A stretch of DNA of 64,000 bases from Himantopus leucocephalus (GCA_003993805.1 RSEF01000020.1:125522-189521), one strand, 5' to 3'; shown: positions 25,201 to 37,500, counted from the stretch's first letter. The notes: generated from the letters alone by a model not told the origin. Translations and numbers: made by a program.

Positions 25201-28200
25201 TGGAACTACTCCCCAGATGATTCCCAAAATAACTGCAATGATCTGCCGGAACCAGTAGATCACATCTAAAAACTCGTCCTGAGGAGATAAAGCACAAGAA
25301 AGGTTTTGGCATTTACTACATTTCCTTTTTTTAAAGCATCATACAATTGAAAAGTGGAAAGTTAACACACTGAACACTTAGTTTTCCATTCAAAGTACAT
25401 GATATTGTACTCGGAGCAGATGAAAGCAGCTTATGGTGTCACGCACCCTGGACTTTTCTGCTTCCAAATTAAATACACGGCTTTGTCCTCCGATGGGCTA
25501 ACCCCAGAGGCAAACAAGTATCTGGTTTCCTTGTTTACTAAAGATTCAATTCTATAAAAATTCACTGGAATAAAAGTTTAAAGAACTGTTTATGCTTTAA
25601 GACTGTTACAGCCGCTCTCGGTGCCCCAGGCCCGGCCCTACCCAGAAACAAGTGTTACTGGTAGCCAGTACTCACGCCAACTCCAAACCGCAAACCGTAT
25701 CTCACACATACTACAAGTGCACCTGCACTCTTTCACAGCAGCACCGAAGTGGTCATTCCTGTTCGCCCATAGTGCCGACACAACTGTAGGTATTTCAGCT
25801 GGACAATGCTGACTCAAGCTTTAAATAAAAGGCACTTCTGCTACAGCCTCCTCAGGGATGGGATTGCCCCAGCATACCCCCCACAGCCTTCGTGATTTTA
25901 ATGTAGGATGTGCAAGTCATTTGGCTCCAAGTGGAAGACTAGAATCTGTGTCAGATGTGGTCGTTTCTCTCAATCACTACGTTTCTCAGTCATTTTAGCC
26001 TTCAGTTCACACCCTACTGCATCAAAACATTGGCACAGCCTGTCATTGCTCCCCTCGCTAACGCTGAAATTCCTGCCCAATTTGTCAGAGGGGCATGAGG
26101 TCAAATACAGGAGAGCCCCACCAGTACTGTGAGCAACAGCAACTGATAAGAAAAAAAAGCCACACAGTTTCACGTCTGTCCCCCAAGGAAACACAGGGCA
26201 GAGTCCACACCTTCCCCACGCTGAAAAGCAAAGGCAGCAAACCAGGGAGCAGATGTCCCGCTCCACCCCCGTGTGCCCAGGCCGTGCTAGGGACACAGCA
26301 GGACCTGGGATGCTGCGGGAACTCAGAGCACCTTGTGGGAGTGCTGCTGGGTGGCAGCAGCAGGAAGAGGCACTGACCAGGAGCGTTAAAGCACACGGGA
26401 GATATGCACAGGAAAACAGCCTTCACTAGAGCTAAAAACACTGGGAAGTCTGTGGCTGACATGTTTTCACTCCCGCTTGGAGGGTTTGCTGACAAACACA
26501 AGCAAAACATGCAAGTTGAGTGCACACAGGAAATTTTGTAGACACCAAATCTCTTTTTGCACATGAGACGGTGAGGCTGGGAACAGCAAAGCAGACCGCA
26601 AACAGCTAAACAACCGCCACGACGTTACTCTTCTGTGAGAACGTACCCACACCGTGACACTGTGACCGAGAAACTCTCACAAGCCTGTTCTTGTCGCTGC
26701 CCTTTCCCTTCAGACCTGCCAGGTCAGCTGGATTTGCAAATATATTTTCCCCCCAACTTCTTAAAGCAGATTATATTTCTAGGTTTCTTTTAATTACACC
26801 AAGTAAATTTTCATTTGATCCTAGGAGACTTTAAACCAAAAGCCAAATTTAACTGAGGCAATATCCTGGTTTGAGGTAAAACAGAACCAATTTTCCATTC
26901 AGTAATTTTACTTTTCAGCTAAGCCGTTTCTAACTAACTGAACTCTCTGAAATTAACAGCGTATTTTTCAGACAGTGTCTGCTTTCAGAGTGATAAGACC
27001 TGATGTTTACAGTTAATACCAAGGAACGGTATGCACAGAGGCTCCTGCTTCTACGTATTGCTATAACAGCCAAGGGCAGCTAACTTTGTTATGTGCCCCG
27101 CTGGAGGGTTGGAAGTGCAAAACTGTAGAGGGGTCCCACCTGCGGGGAGGAGCGGACAGGACAGGTGACCCAAACCTGACCAACAGGGTATTCCATCCCA
27201 TCTGCCTCATGCTCAGTATAAAAGCTGAGGGATCAAAGGCCCTCTTTCTTCAATGGCCGGCATCTGAGGAGGACTCTGTCTGTTCGTCTGCCTTTGATCC
27301 TGATCCTGTGTGTTCCTGAGTTCAGCTCCCATCCATCACTGAGTCCAGTCTGGGACTTTCCCTGCGCCTGCTGGTGACCTGACTGTCATCCCGGGAGCTC
27401 AATGCTGCTTTTGTATTTATTGTATGTATTATATTATTTTCTTTTTTTGGTATTATTATTGTCAATTTTTATTATTTTACCATTAAAGTTGTTAAGTTTC
27501 TTTTAAACTCATAAGTCCCTGCCTCTCTCATCCTTCCCTCCCTGAAGGGAGAGTTTGGGGAGAGCATCTGTTGTTCATTTCGATGGCCAGTCCAGCCCAA
27601 ACCAGGACAGATATCTCAATATAAATGCAGCTTGTGTTTTCTGTGGCTCCGCACCCAATTAGCAGAGAAGAGCTGGGTCTGCCGCAGGCTACAGCACAGC
27701 AGACGTGCCTGCAGGGAAGTACTTGGGAGGGCAGGTTCTCTGGGTAAGAGAGGACAAGAAACCATTGTGCACTGGTTGTCCGGTGTCACACCTGGATTTA
27801 AACAAGCGTGTTTACCGGGACATCTGCCAGATGATACCTTACCCTCACCTACGGAGCTGTGACCCACAGGGCGCTGCCGGGCCCGGAGCTCCGCGACACC
27901 CAGCTGCCGCAGAAACCAGAGCTCCCAGTCCATGACAGACCGGTGCAGGCCGCAGCCTGGCGGCCCCCCCCCCGCCTTTCCTGCAAAAACTACTTACACA
28001 AACTCAACCCACGCCCGCCCGGCACCCGCGGGGGGGCTTCTCCGGCACCGTCCCGCGATCCCTCTAGCGCTGCCGCCCCTCCACACGCACCCGAGCGGGC
28101 CGGGACCGCCGGGCCGGGCCCCGCCGGGCCTGTCTCGGCCTCAGACGCGCCTCCGGGGCCAGGGGACGAGCGGCTGAAGGCCCCGGGGACGGGCGTCCCC

Positions 28201-28408
28201 AGCTGCGGCGGCAGCACCGGCCACGGGCCCCGGTACCGTCAGGTGAGAGCAGCCCCCGCCCCGGCGGCCCCGGCCCCACCTTGTCGTGCCAGGCGGAGTC
28301 GCTGCGCAGCGCCTTGCCCCACACGGAGCCGCGACCGGCCGCCCCGCCGTTGGCCACCGCGTGCTGCTGCGCGTGCGGCGGCTCCTCCCTGCGCCGCGCG
28401 CCGCTCAT
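22298..28408 (-). CDS. RAB5IF: RAB5IF (C20orf24, OPTI/RCAF1), small three-pass membrane protein
   Basis: Known in mammals as an ER membrane protein that partners the insertase TMCO1 in the multipass translocon; also described as a RAB5-interacting and respirasome assembly factor. Four coding exons: 28280-28408, 25175-25278, 22997-23126, 22298-22339, all with AG/GT borders, coding for 134 residues (human form ~137). The N-terminus reads MSGARRREEPPHAQQ and is hydrophilic. Three hydrophobic segments lie at about residues 49-67, 70-93 and 113-131, and the protein ends WIIFYTAIHYD, the family's conserved tail. Between spans 2 and 3 is the acidic IDEEEYGGTWELTKEGF block. The start ATG at 28406-28408 has GGAGG before it. 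The exon 2/3 junction codon gives Val where human has Gly (GIAV versus GIAG), through donor GCAGT|GTAAGG. Head-to-head with MYL9; an ERVL LTR lies in intron 1. Confidence 0.95.
24661..24710. other. poly-T run and 4-N gap (24693-24696)
   Basis: A homopolymer T run ends in a four-N gap, probably a sequencing break in low complexity. It lies in RAB5IF intron 2, between exons at 23126 and 25175. Confidence 0.8.
26862..27609 (+). mobile_element. solo LTR of an avian ERVL-type endogenous retrovirus
   Basis: A ~748-bp element beginning TATCCTGGTTTGAGG and ending CCAAACCAGGACA, so its ends form an imperfect inverted repeat (TGTCCTGGTTT/AAACCAGGACA with one changed base at the start). Inside, in plus orientation, are a TATA box (27217-27223), a GAGTTCAGCTCC-type R region, an AT-rich stretch and an ATTAAA polyadenylation signal (27482-27487), the usual LTR order. 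No internal gag/pol/env sequence is adjacent, so it is a solo LTR left by recombination. A clear 5-bp target duplication was not found; the exact ends are uncertain by a few bases. It sits antisense in RAB5IF intron 1. Confidence 0.8.
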
Positions 28409-29050
28409 CCTCCTTCCTTCCTTCCCGCCCCCGTACCGGTCCCGGTCCCGGTCCCGGCCCCGCCGCCGGCCCGGAAGCGGCCGTCGCGCACCGTCACCCA
28501 CCCGCGCCCCCGCTCCGCCAATCGCGGCGGCGCCTCGCCTCACACGTGACAAAGGCGGGCGCCGCTCCCCCTACGGCAGGGGAGAGGGGTCAGGCGGGGG
28601 CGCGGCGCTCGGTGAGGCTCCGCCGCCCCCGGGAGGCCCGGCCCGGCCCGGCCCGCGGGAGGCCGAGGAGGGACCCCCGGCTCCCTCAGCAGGCCGCCGG
28701 CAGGGCTGGGCCCGGGCGGAGGTGGTGTGCGGCCCAGCCGGGCCCGGGCCCGGCGCGGGGACAGCGGCCGTGAGGTGAAGCGGGCCCGGGGCCGCCTCGG
28801 GGGAAGGGGGAGGCCTGGCAGGGCCGCTCCTCGGCGGGTAAGGCGGACCGGCTGTCCCTGCGCGTTGGGCGGGAGCGGGGACATCCTTTCGGTCCGCTGC
28901 GGAGCTCCGGGGGGCCCCGGGGGCAGCTCCCCCTCCTCGGCGGGCTGCGGGCTTCCACCGTGCTACGAGCTCTGCTCAAAGCCCGGAGCCGCGCGTTGGA
29001 GGGTCGCCGTAGTTCCCTCCTGGAGACGGGCTGGGGGCGTTCGGAGCAGG
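27950..29050. promoter_or_regulatory. CpG island promoter of RAB5IF
   Basis: Dense CpG around RAB5IF exon 1. Upstream of the ATG (higher coordinates) are a CCAAT box at 28518-28522 and a CACGTG E-box at 28543-28548, spaced as in TATA-less housekeeping promoters; the start of transcription is probably between 28410 and 28510. A 304-codon plus-strand frame across the island (27859-28773) is a GC artefact. Confidence 0.65.
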
Positions 29051-32000
29051 ACAGCCTCAAAATACAACACGGCTGTGCAGGGCGGTACGGCTTGTGGTCC
29101 GTGTTTGTTGGAGCAGACGTTACAGCAGGCAAAAACATACGCCGTCTGCAGAAATCATCCTCTTGGAAGTGTATGCAAGTAAAATAATCACATGTGGAGT
29201 CCTAAAGGTTTGACTATTTTTTTTTTATCTTCTTGCCTTACAAGAGCAATGGTATTCAACTTAAAACAGTTGCGTTCCTCNNNNNNNNNNNNNNNNNNNN
29301 NNNNNNNNNNNNNNNNNNNNNNNNNNNNNNNNNNNNNNNNNNNNNNNNNNNNNNNNNNNNNNNNNNNNNNNNNNNNNNNNGGCAGAGAGGGGCCTGGGTT
29401 TGTGACAATAAATGGGCAAATTTTCTGTGTTTGCGTGGGTGCGGGTCTAGGTACCTCTTCCTGGTGGGTGGCGTGATGAGCAGTTCAGCTCAGCGGTGCT
29501 GGGGGGTTGCTCAAGGCGTTGTTGGAAGACCATGATCCCGCAATGAACCTTGCTGCTGGTGGTGAGGCACGAGTCCTGCAAAGATAGATACCTCATGCGG
29601 AGCCATTCCTCCCTCGCTTGCCCGTGCACATCCCTGCTGGCGCTGAGGCATGGGGAGGTTCTGTTTCATTTCCCCGTTAACAAACCCCAGACCCGAGGTC
29701 CTGCATTTCTTTCTGNAACAAACCCCAGACCTGAGGTCCTGCATTTCTTTCTGTTGCACAAACTAGCAAACGCGTGATGTGCTGAGCATCTCAGGAGCCT
29801 GAGTGCTCTCTGCAGCGTGAAATACTTCAGTAGCAGGCACCGTGCTGTTGATTTCAGCAGGACCTGGGAACCTTCAGGGGTAGACTGGACCTACCTGAGC
29901 CATGTGTGGTTATCACAGAGGGGAGCAGGGAGATGAGTCCTTGTCCCAGACCTCCGATCACTTCCAGCCGAGGCCGTGTAATTTAAATACAGGTTATGCA
30001 ATATACTTTTGGACTTCAAAAGCATCTTGCCCTGCTCCAGCTGTCAGGCCCCTGAGCGCATGTCCAACCCCTTGCCACAAGCCAAAGGCCGGTCCAAGTC
30101 AATGGACCCATGTTGCATTGGCAGTTAGGGGACACACAGTGGGGGGGTCATTGCTGTGTCTCTGGCAGGACCTTTGCCTCTGACACCCCCACCATGACAG
30201 GGCCCTTTGCTGAGGCGTCAGGGCTCCCGTGCCCCAGCTCCAGCCTTGCTCCCGGGGTGCTCCTCAGGCGCTCAGGGCATGGCAGCCTCCCTCCTGCTCC
30301 GCACCCTCCGCTCTGTGATGGAAATGGTCACCAAGCACAGGGGGAGGCGACCGCTGCGGGACCCCAGGGCTGAGCTCTTCCAGGACTTCAGGCTGTGTCG
30401 GAGGCACGTGAGGAGTCTCACTGTCCCCAGCTCCATGCTCCTGCCCCAGGCCACTTTGCAGGGGTGGAAGCACTTGCACAGTGATGAGACACCTGTAATC
30501 TAAACTTCAAGGGCTAAAAAGAAGCCCTGGCTTGTTTTACTCCATCTCCATTGCCTGATCCACTGCCCAGAGAGAAAAGCAAATTAAATTGGGGCTTGAA
30601 AGAACAAAGAGGAGGCAGGAGAGGTGCCAGAGGATGTCACGGGGATGTGAACAGGCAGGCACGTGGAAGTAGGGGAGGAGGATTACATGGGGAGCCCTGG
30701 GCGCAGACTGGGGACGGTGGGCAGGGCTGGATGGGGCTCAGGGGAGAGCCCGAGGGGCCGGGCGAGGTGGCCCAGCAGCAGCCCCTTACATGCACGCAGC
30801 TTCAGAGGCTGCAAAGCACGTGAGGAGCTGCCACATCCAAACTGCCCCACTTCACCAGTTCCCTGGGCCCAGTCTGGCACCTGCCCACTGGCAAGGAACC
30901 AGGGCTCGGCTGGGGACAGCGGCCACCCCAGAGGGGCTGGAGGGAGGTCCCGCTGCCCGCCAGGCTCCCCGGAAGCGGCTGAGGCTGCGCCTTTCCTCCA
31001 GCACAGAAAAACCTGCGACCAGCCACGGGGTGGCAGTGACTCCTGGTATTTGTTCCTTTTTTCTCTTTCCTTATATTTTTATTAAAAAGGTAAACCTCCT
31101 TGGGACCCCCTGCCCAGATCACAGACATGGCAAAGGCTCTGTGCTCTCCCTGGCTCGCCTCTGCCCCGGCACGCCACTCGGCAGCATTTCCAACCCCATC
31201 TCCGCGTTTGGCCGGCTCCTGATTCCTCCCCCAGCACAACCTGTCCTTTGGAGGGGACGTGGGCAGGAGACCTGCCTCCAGCGAAGGCCAAACGAGCTCT
31301 GTGGCTCCCCGGCTCCCTGGAGGGGGCAATGCCCTGGCAGGTTTCTTCCAAGCAGCACAGGGCCACGGTCGGTTAGGACGTCCCCAAGTCTGGCAGGCTG
31401 TTGGCAGAGCAGGTCACTGGTCTTCTGAGTCAGCGGAAACAAAATTGGTGCCCTGGACAGGGTCTGGCCAGGCTGCTGGAGGGCATCGCCGCTGCTTTTG
31501 CATCAGTGATGAAACAGGTTTGGGGTTTTTGGTTTGTTTTTTTTTTTTAACTGTTTGTAGTGATGCCCCGCAGGAGAATGGCAGCTGAAGATTAATTTGT
31601 GCCACCCCTCGTTTCTGCTCTTCACCTGTATTGCTGCGAGTGCAGCCTGTGTTCTCCACGCTGTCCCCTCAGCATGGCTCTGCCACGCTGGGAAGTGCCC
31701 AGGGGTGACGGCAGGGTATAGTCCTCGTCCCTGAGCTCCCACCTCTCTCCATGGGCAGTGACGGAGCTGCTGGCAGCACCCGGGCAGAGCAGCCCTGCTC
31801 CAGCTGCCTGCCCCAGGGTTGGGTGAATCCCTCTCAGAACTGCTCCTGGTGTCTCCCTCTCCCACTTGCCTACTCCTCTACGGGCTGAATTCCGGCCCAA
31901 ACCAAAGACAAATCCCCCATGGGATGATGTCTGGGGAGGCCGTCGGCACCCCGAGGGGGAGCCCGCAGGACCGGGCGCTCCACTTAGTGGCTACAGGACT

Positions 32001-32640
32001 GGGATGTGGCAACCCTGCTGATGGGAAGGAAACGTGAGCAAGACCTGCTGCCCTGGAGAGGTGTCCCCAGGACCGGTGCCTGTCCTACCTCGGGTGAAGG
32101 GTGGGAGCTCTCCATCCCTGCGCCTCTGGGCTCCAGGCCCCAGCTTGGGAACGGGACAGGTCCTTGGACCTTTAGAGGAACTTTAGGGGCTGTTTAACTT
32201 ACTCCTTCCGGGGGCCGGCAGCCTGGGCCAGAGGCAGAGCTCAGCGCCAACGGGCTGGTGTTTCTGGCCACCGTTCCCTTTGCAGCCTGGTCCCACTGGA
32301 CCATTAACAGAGGCTTTCAGCCACCCTCGGTGCAGCCTTCGGATGCCATCAAGGTTTCTCCGTGTGACCCAACTGGGCCGCTGGCGCACAGGCAGCCCTG
32401 TGCCAGCCAGGGACCCAGAGCCGCCCCAGGAAGCTCGGGGTGAACCACCACCCGTGGGCTGGTGTCACCCGTGGGTGCCCACAGCTCCGCAGAGCCCGGC
32501 CTCCCCCCTGTGTCACCAGGCTGGGAGGCGTGGGGGACACCCACGGGGACCCCGGGACGTGCCGGTTCCCAGCCCCCCGGGCGCCGCCCCCGAGCTGCGC
32601 ATCTCCCCACGGGAAAACGGCCACGCGTGGGCCGCCCCCC
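29051..32640. other. intergenic region between RAB5IF and MYL9, with 100-N gap at 29281-29380
   Basis: Contains a run of exactly 100 N (29281-29380), the conventional filler for a gap of unknown size, and a single-N join at 29716. No exon or RNA gene was recognised. If the MYL9-TGIF2 block is inverted relative to mammals, one breakpoint falls in this interval. Confidence 0.6.
29680..29753. repeat. ~36-bp direct duplication around single N at 29716
   Basis: The phrase from AACAAACCCCAGACC to CATTTCTTTCTG occurs on both sides of the N with one difference (cccgagg/cctgagg). Most likely an unmerged contig overlap. Confidence 0.8.
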
Positions 32641-32684
32641 GCCGCCCTTTCGTCTATATAAGGCCGGGAGCGCCGTCCCGCCGC

Positions 32685-32894
32685 CCCGGCCCCGCGGCCC
32701 CCGGCCCCGCCGCATTCTTCTGCCTTGTATGGGCCGAGCCGGGCCGGGCGGGACGGGACGGGACGGGACGGGACGGGACGGGGCGGGCGGCACCGCCCCG
32801 GGTTCCCGCTGCCCGCCCGCCCCTAGGGCCGCGCCGTGGGCCGTCCCCGGCAGAGCAGCGCCGGTCGCCCCGCAGCTCCCCCGCTCCGGTCCAG
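32685..32894 (+). other. MYL9: MYL9 non-coding exon 1 (inferred)
   Basis: Inferred from the TATA box upstream and a strong donor CAG|GTGAGG at 32892-32900. In vertebrates MYL9 has an untranslated first exon and a long first intron, and the coding start here (39329) lies in the second exon. The 5' edge is an estimate. A (GGGAC)n array lies inside it. Confidence 0.55.
32746..32790 (+). repeat. (GGGAC)n pentanucleotide array
   Basis: About seven tandem GGGAC units followed by GGGGCGGGCGG, inside the inferred MYL9 5' UTR exon. Runs of three or more G separated by two bases can form a G-quadruplex. Confidence 0.85.
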
Positions 32895-33020
32895 GTGAGG
32901 CGGTTCCGCCGGGCCCCGCCGCTCCCCGCTCCGCCGGACGGGACGGGAACCGAGCGGTTACGGAGAGCGGCCGGCACGGGAGGGAGCGGGGCAGCCCCGG
33001 CGGGGCGGGAGGGACCGGGC

Positions 33021-33140
33021 GGGATGGAGCCGGGGCGGCCCCGATGGTCGGGGCGGGATGGAGCCGGGGGGGAGCCGCTGGACCGGGGGGATGGAGCCGG
33101 GGGGGGTCCCGCTGGACCGGGCGGGATGGAGCCGGGGGGC
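33021..33140 (+). repeat. G-rich minisatellite, unit GGGATGGAGCCGGGG
   Basis: Four imperfect units containing GGATGGAGCCGGGG with variable spacers (some including CGCTGGACCGGG), in the first 250 bases of MYL9 intron 1. Strongly G-biased on the plus strand. Confidence 0.8.
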
Positions 33141-34578
33141 AGCTCGGAAGGGAAGCGGCAGGAGAGGAGGGGGCGGCTGCCCCGGGGGAAGCGGGAGGGA
33201 GCAGCCCCCGGCCGCCCCACAGCTACCGCGGTGCTGGAACTGGTGCTGGAGCTCAGCCCTGGGGAAGGGGCGACACAGCGCCAGGAGAAGCCCCGGTGCG
33301 TCCCTGCCGGGCACCCCTCCGCCCGGGAAGGCGGGGAGACCCCCTCTCCGGGGACCGGCAGGGATGTCCCAGCTAGGAAAGGCGAGGATCGGTCTTGAGC
33401 AAAGCTCTCGATAACTCTATATAACGCCCTGGGGATGGGACACCCCGGCTTCCCCGCTGCAAGAGCAGATCCTGCCGCCCGCAGCTTCACTCGCCTCCTG
33501 GTTTGTCAGAGCTGTTCCTCTCCGCAACACCTGCTTTTTCCCCAAGTCTTTTTGCTAATGGCCAGAGCTGAGATCCAGATGCATGCGCCAGGGACCTCCG
33601 CTGCGTCCTGTGAGCAACCTCAGGCAATAAACTGTTGTAAGGCAGAAAAGCTTTATTTAGCTCATTTCCCTCAGTCTTGAACACAGAGGAACTTTGTGTT
33701 TTGTTTAGCCTTGCCCGTGAAAACTTGAGGTCCTCTTGGCTTCCCTCCCTGCATGTCCTTTTGGTACAAAATGTTATGACTGATAACATTTTATAGCCAG
33801 GGAGGCTCTAAAACGTGGATGTGTAGGAGAAGGCGGCGTCCAGAGCGGCATTCTTTGGAGCGGAACATCCCCAAGTGTCAACAACCACCGCTGCTGACCA
33901 AAGATGGTTGGGTTTCTTCAGTCACTTGAATTTTTTTCCTCTCGTCACTGGCAGGCTCTGTGCGGCTGTAGGAGGAGTTTGCGGCCACCTCCCCCTCTGA
34001 AGCACTGCGGCCAGATTCCCCCACTGAGGTGAGCCCCTTAATTCTTCTGGGAAAATATCAAACCTGGTCCAGGGCATGTTATGCTGGTGGCCCGAGGCTC
34101 TGAAGGCTTTCTGCCCCGTGGTCCTGTTTCCCAGCCTGCTTGGGCATCAGAAGGGTGCTGGGTGTTTTGCGTGGTGATGGTGTCTGTGCATGGTCTTCTC
34201 GTAGTGGCCCCAGAAGTTGCGCTTTGGAGGGCTTTGCGTGTGCCACATGGGCATGGTGAGGGAGGTCCTTGTCCCCTAAACTCGGCGGGAAGGAGCTAGC
34301 CCAGAAACCGTCTGCCGAAGCTTGCAGCTGAGCCCCCCGGCTGCACATAGGCCTGCCCAGCTCCGAGCGAGGGCTGGGGGGAACTCTTCCCCCTGGGAGT
34401 CACTGCACACTTGGCTCTGGCTCCCTGACGCTGCCCTGCTCCTTCCTGTCCGCGCATGAGACCTGCTCGCCGGCTTCAGTGTTGGTGGCCATGGCTGGTC
34501 TGGGGACACAGCCCGGGGCTCGAGGTCTGCTTTCCCCTTGCCTCCAAACTCCCTTTCCCACATCCATCTCTAATAAGG

Positions 34579-34588
34579 CCAAATAAGG
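34579..34588. promoter_or_regulatory. CArG box (SRF site) in MYL9 intron 1
   Basis: CCAAATAAGG is a perfect match to CC(A/T)6GG, 1.7 kb after the inferred exon 1 donor. MYL9 is an SRF/myocardin target in other vertebrates, so an intronic site is plausible; a few chance matches are expected in 64 kb. Confidence 0.5.
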
Positions 34589-37500
34589 AGCAGAACGGCA
34601 GCCCGTCTCCGTTCCTGCAGTGCCGAGCGGGACGGGGGGGACTCCTCCTGCCACTGCCGGTGCCTCTGGCCGGCAGCGCGGCTCCCCCGGCACTGGCGTC
34701 CCTCAGCAGTGGGGACAGAGCTGAGCAATGCCACATCCCAAGGGCATCCTGAGCAGGGCTGTGCTGGAGGGAAGGGACAGTTTAACAACAAATTAGGCAG
34801 GGAAGATGAGCTGCTCCCTGCTTACTTCTCCGGTGTACGACAACATGGTCCACGTGTCCCACCGGCTCCGGAGGTGGGGTGTCCGCTCCTGGGTGGTCCT
34901 GCTGCTGAGAGAGGTGCCTGGCAGGAGGCAAAGCTTTACGGGTGGCAGGATGCCCTGGCTGCAGCGCTGCCCTGTGCCTGCTGTGCCGGTGCGGGATGCT
35001 GCAAGTCGTCACCCACGCTGGCCCTCGGCGCCACCCTGGGAGAGGGCACGGGAAGCGCTGCCTGTGCTGGGCTACACGGTGCCGTAACGTGTCGAGGTGT
35101 GGCTGGCTGTGCGTGGCGGAGGGCCAGTGCTTGCCCGTTAGTACATACAGCTGTGTTGTGGCTCGCTGGTACTAGCAACTCATTTTGGGAAGAGCCATTG
35201 GGCAGATTTAACCACAGTCCCTCCAAACGGCCATCGTTCACCCCGCAGGGTTGTCCCCCGGCACAGCCCAGGCTGTTTGAATCGCTCTTTCCCTACCCTG
35301 ACCAAAAGCATCCAGCAGATGCGCATCATGCATCTCGCTGCCGGGATCTCCGGGTGGAGAGCAGCAGATGACGTCCCGCTCCGGCTGCGCTGGAGACTGC
35401 AGGGCGGTCCCACGCGGTGCCGGAGCCTCGTCAGCACTTTTAGAGGTGGCTCCTCCAGTTGCACGGCCGGCTTTTGATGGAGCCACCCTTGGGAAAATCT
35501 TAGCAGGATATTCTGGGTAATCGTAGCTTCCGAATACACGGGAACACCCCAGGGCCTGGGGACAGGCTGCTGCCACCACAAGGGGAGCTGCCCCGTCCCC
35601 TACCTGCCCCGACAGCCCTCCTTGGAGCCAGCCAGACCTGCCACAAGCCCGCTGGCCCAGCGGCAGCTCCCCGCTGTTCTGTTTTTCAGCCGGGATAGTG
35701 AGCTGGAGCGGCACAGGAGAAGATGCGGGGTAGGGCAGCGTGGAAGTAGGCAGGAGGGAGGAGGACGGGGCCGGGATGGGGCCCGCCTGCCCTGGCAGCA
35801 CTGCCACATCCCTCCGGCTTATCCCACCCTCCCCGGCACGGTCAGGAAGCGGCACCAGGATGGATGTTGCTCGGTTGGTTTTTACCAAGGAGGAAACACA
35901 TGGCAGTTTGTTTTTCCGATAACTGTGGGTCTTTGCTCTTTCTCTTTAAAATGAAACTATTTTCTTTACTAACACGAACTTTTTAAGGCAGCCCCGTGGC
36001 CCCTTGGGTCTGACTCTCTGGAGGGAAGGCACTACCCTGGAGGCAGGGAGACCATCTTGGCAGGAGCGGTGGCAGAAGGACAAGGGAACAAGGGCAGCCG
36101 GTGATGGGGCGAGTGCGGTGATCAGATCGGCGCAGGGCTTTTGTGCCAGGCTGGCTGGGGTCGCACCCCAGCGCGGACCTCCCCGGCTCTGCTGCCTGAG
36201 ACCAGCAGCTCCTGGGCTGGAGCAGCACTGGGATGGGGCTTTCAGTGGGGGATGGCAAGAGCAGGACCAGTCTCCCCGGATTTCCTTCTTGCCGAGGAGA
36301 AAGCCGGAGGTTTGGTGGCTTCAGTTGGCTGAGCTGAATCCACCCCAGCGTGCAGGGCATCATGGCTGGGAATTCCCTGAAACGTTCTGGGCACGGGTTT
36401 TTTGGGAATGCCAGAATGCATGGGCTGGAAGACTAGGGGAGCGCGGCCGTTGAGCCCTCGTGCAAAGCACGGATCGCCCCTGTGGAATCAGGCCTCGCTT
36501 CAAATCCCTTCTGTCTCATGCAAGAGGCACCTTTCCCTGCACTGACCCAAAAATGCCTCTTCCCCAGTCCCAGCCAGCCCGAGGAGGTCTGCTAACAGCA
36601 GAAACAGAATGATTAGCAGATGACCAGGCCGAGATGGACCTCGGGACCGAGCATCTTTCCAGGGCATATTTTGGATCAAACAGCAAAACCATGTGCTGTC
36701 AAAATCGCACTTAATCCCCCTAACGAGAACCATCTCTCCGGAGAGGGTGCCAAGCCGCGCTTCTGCTGCTGGTCACAGCTGGGGCAGGGTAAATATTTGG
36801 ATAATATTAATTCATGCAGTGAGAGCAAAACTCCTGCTTATTTCTCTAGTCTTCTGCTAATAACTCTGCTAATAATTCAGCATGTTTTGAAAGCTCAGCC
36901 CAGTGCCGTGGGCCAGAGGCACAGCTTTTATTGCTGACTCCGACCCGGCACAGCGAAGTTGTGTTCAGCTGAGCTTCCCCACGCCGCTTCCCGGGGGATG
37001 GTTCCGGGCTGGCAGCGCACGCTGGTGTCTGGCAGAGCCCGCAGAAAGGGGCAGTCCCGTTACAAAGAGCTCTACGGTGCAGCGATGCTGGAGAAAGCAG
37101 CGGGCAAGAGACGGGCTGCGGGGAGGTGAGATCTCCTGCCCACCCGGCCGTGGGCACGGCTGGGCTCTCCAGTCCTGCTGCTTTCCTCAGCTGGCCGGTG
37201 ACAAACGTCTCTTTCCTGGTGGGCGCTGGGAAAGGACGGAGCATTTGGGGAATGGCGGGGTGATTTGGTGACTGGGTGCCGGCCAGGGCAGCTCGGGGCA
37301 GCGCGAGGGAGGGGGCTGAGGGCAGTGCTGTTTCCATCCCAGTGCCTGCAGCCACTGGGGCTCAGGGGGGACGAGGAGGGGACTGTCTCCCAGGGGACAT
37401 GGAGCACGTCTCCTGCAGATGAAGGGCCCAGCTTGGTCTCGGCGGGTGCTGCCAGGCTCTCTGGCGGGGTGCACTGCTCCCACAGTGGGATGGGAGTGGG

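Larger units (their letters stand above)
32550..33420 (+). promoter_or_regulatory. MYL9 promoter and CpG island, TATA box at 32655-32661
   Basis: A TATATAA box at 32655-32661 lies in a strong CpG island. It overlaps CTATATAAGG (32654-32663), which differs by one base from the SRF CArG consensus CC(A/T)6GG; CArG elements drive smooth-muscle contractile genes. Transcription would start about 25-30 bases downstream, near 32685-32690. Confidence 0.65.

Noticed and set aside
32280..33398. 372-codon plus-strand open frame over the MYL9 promoter
   Set aside because: CpG-island artefact running across TATA box, exon 1 donor and G-rich repeats.
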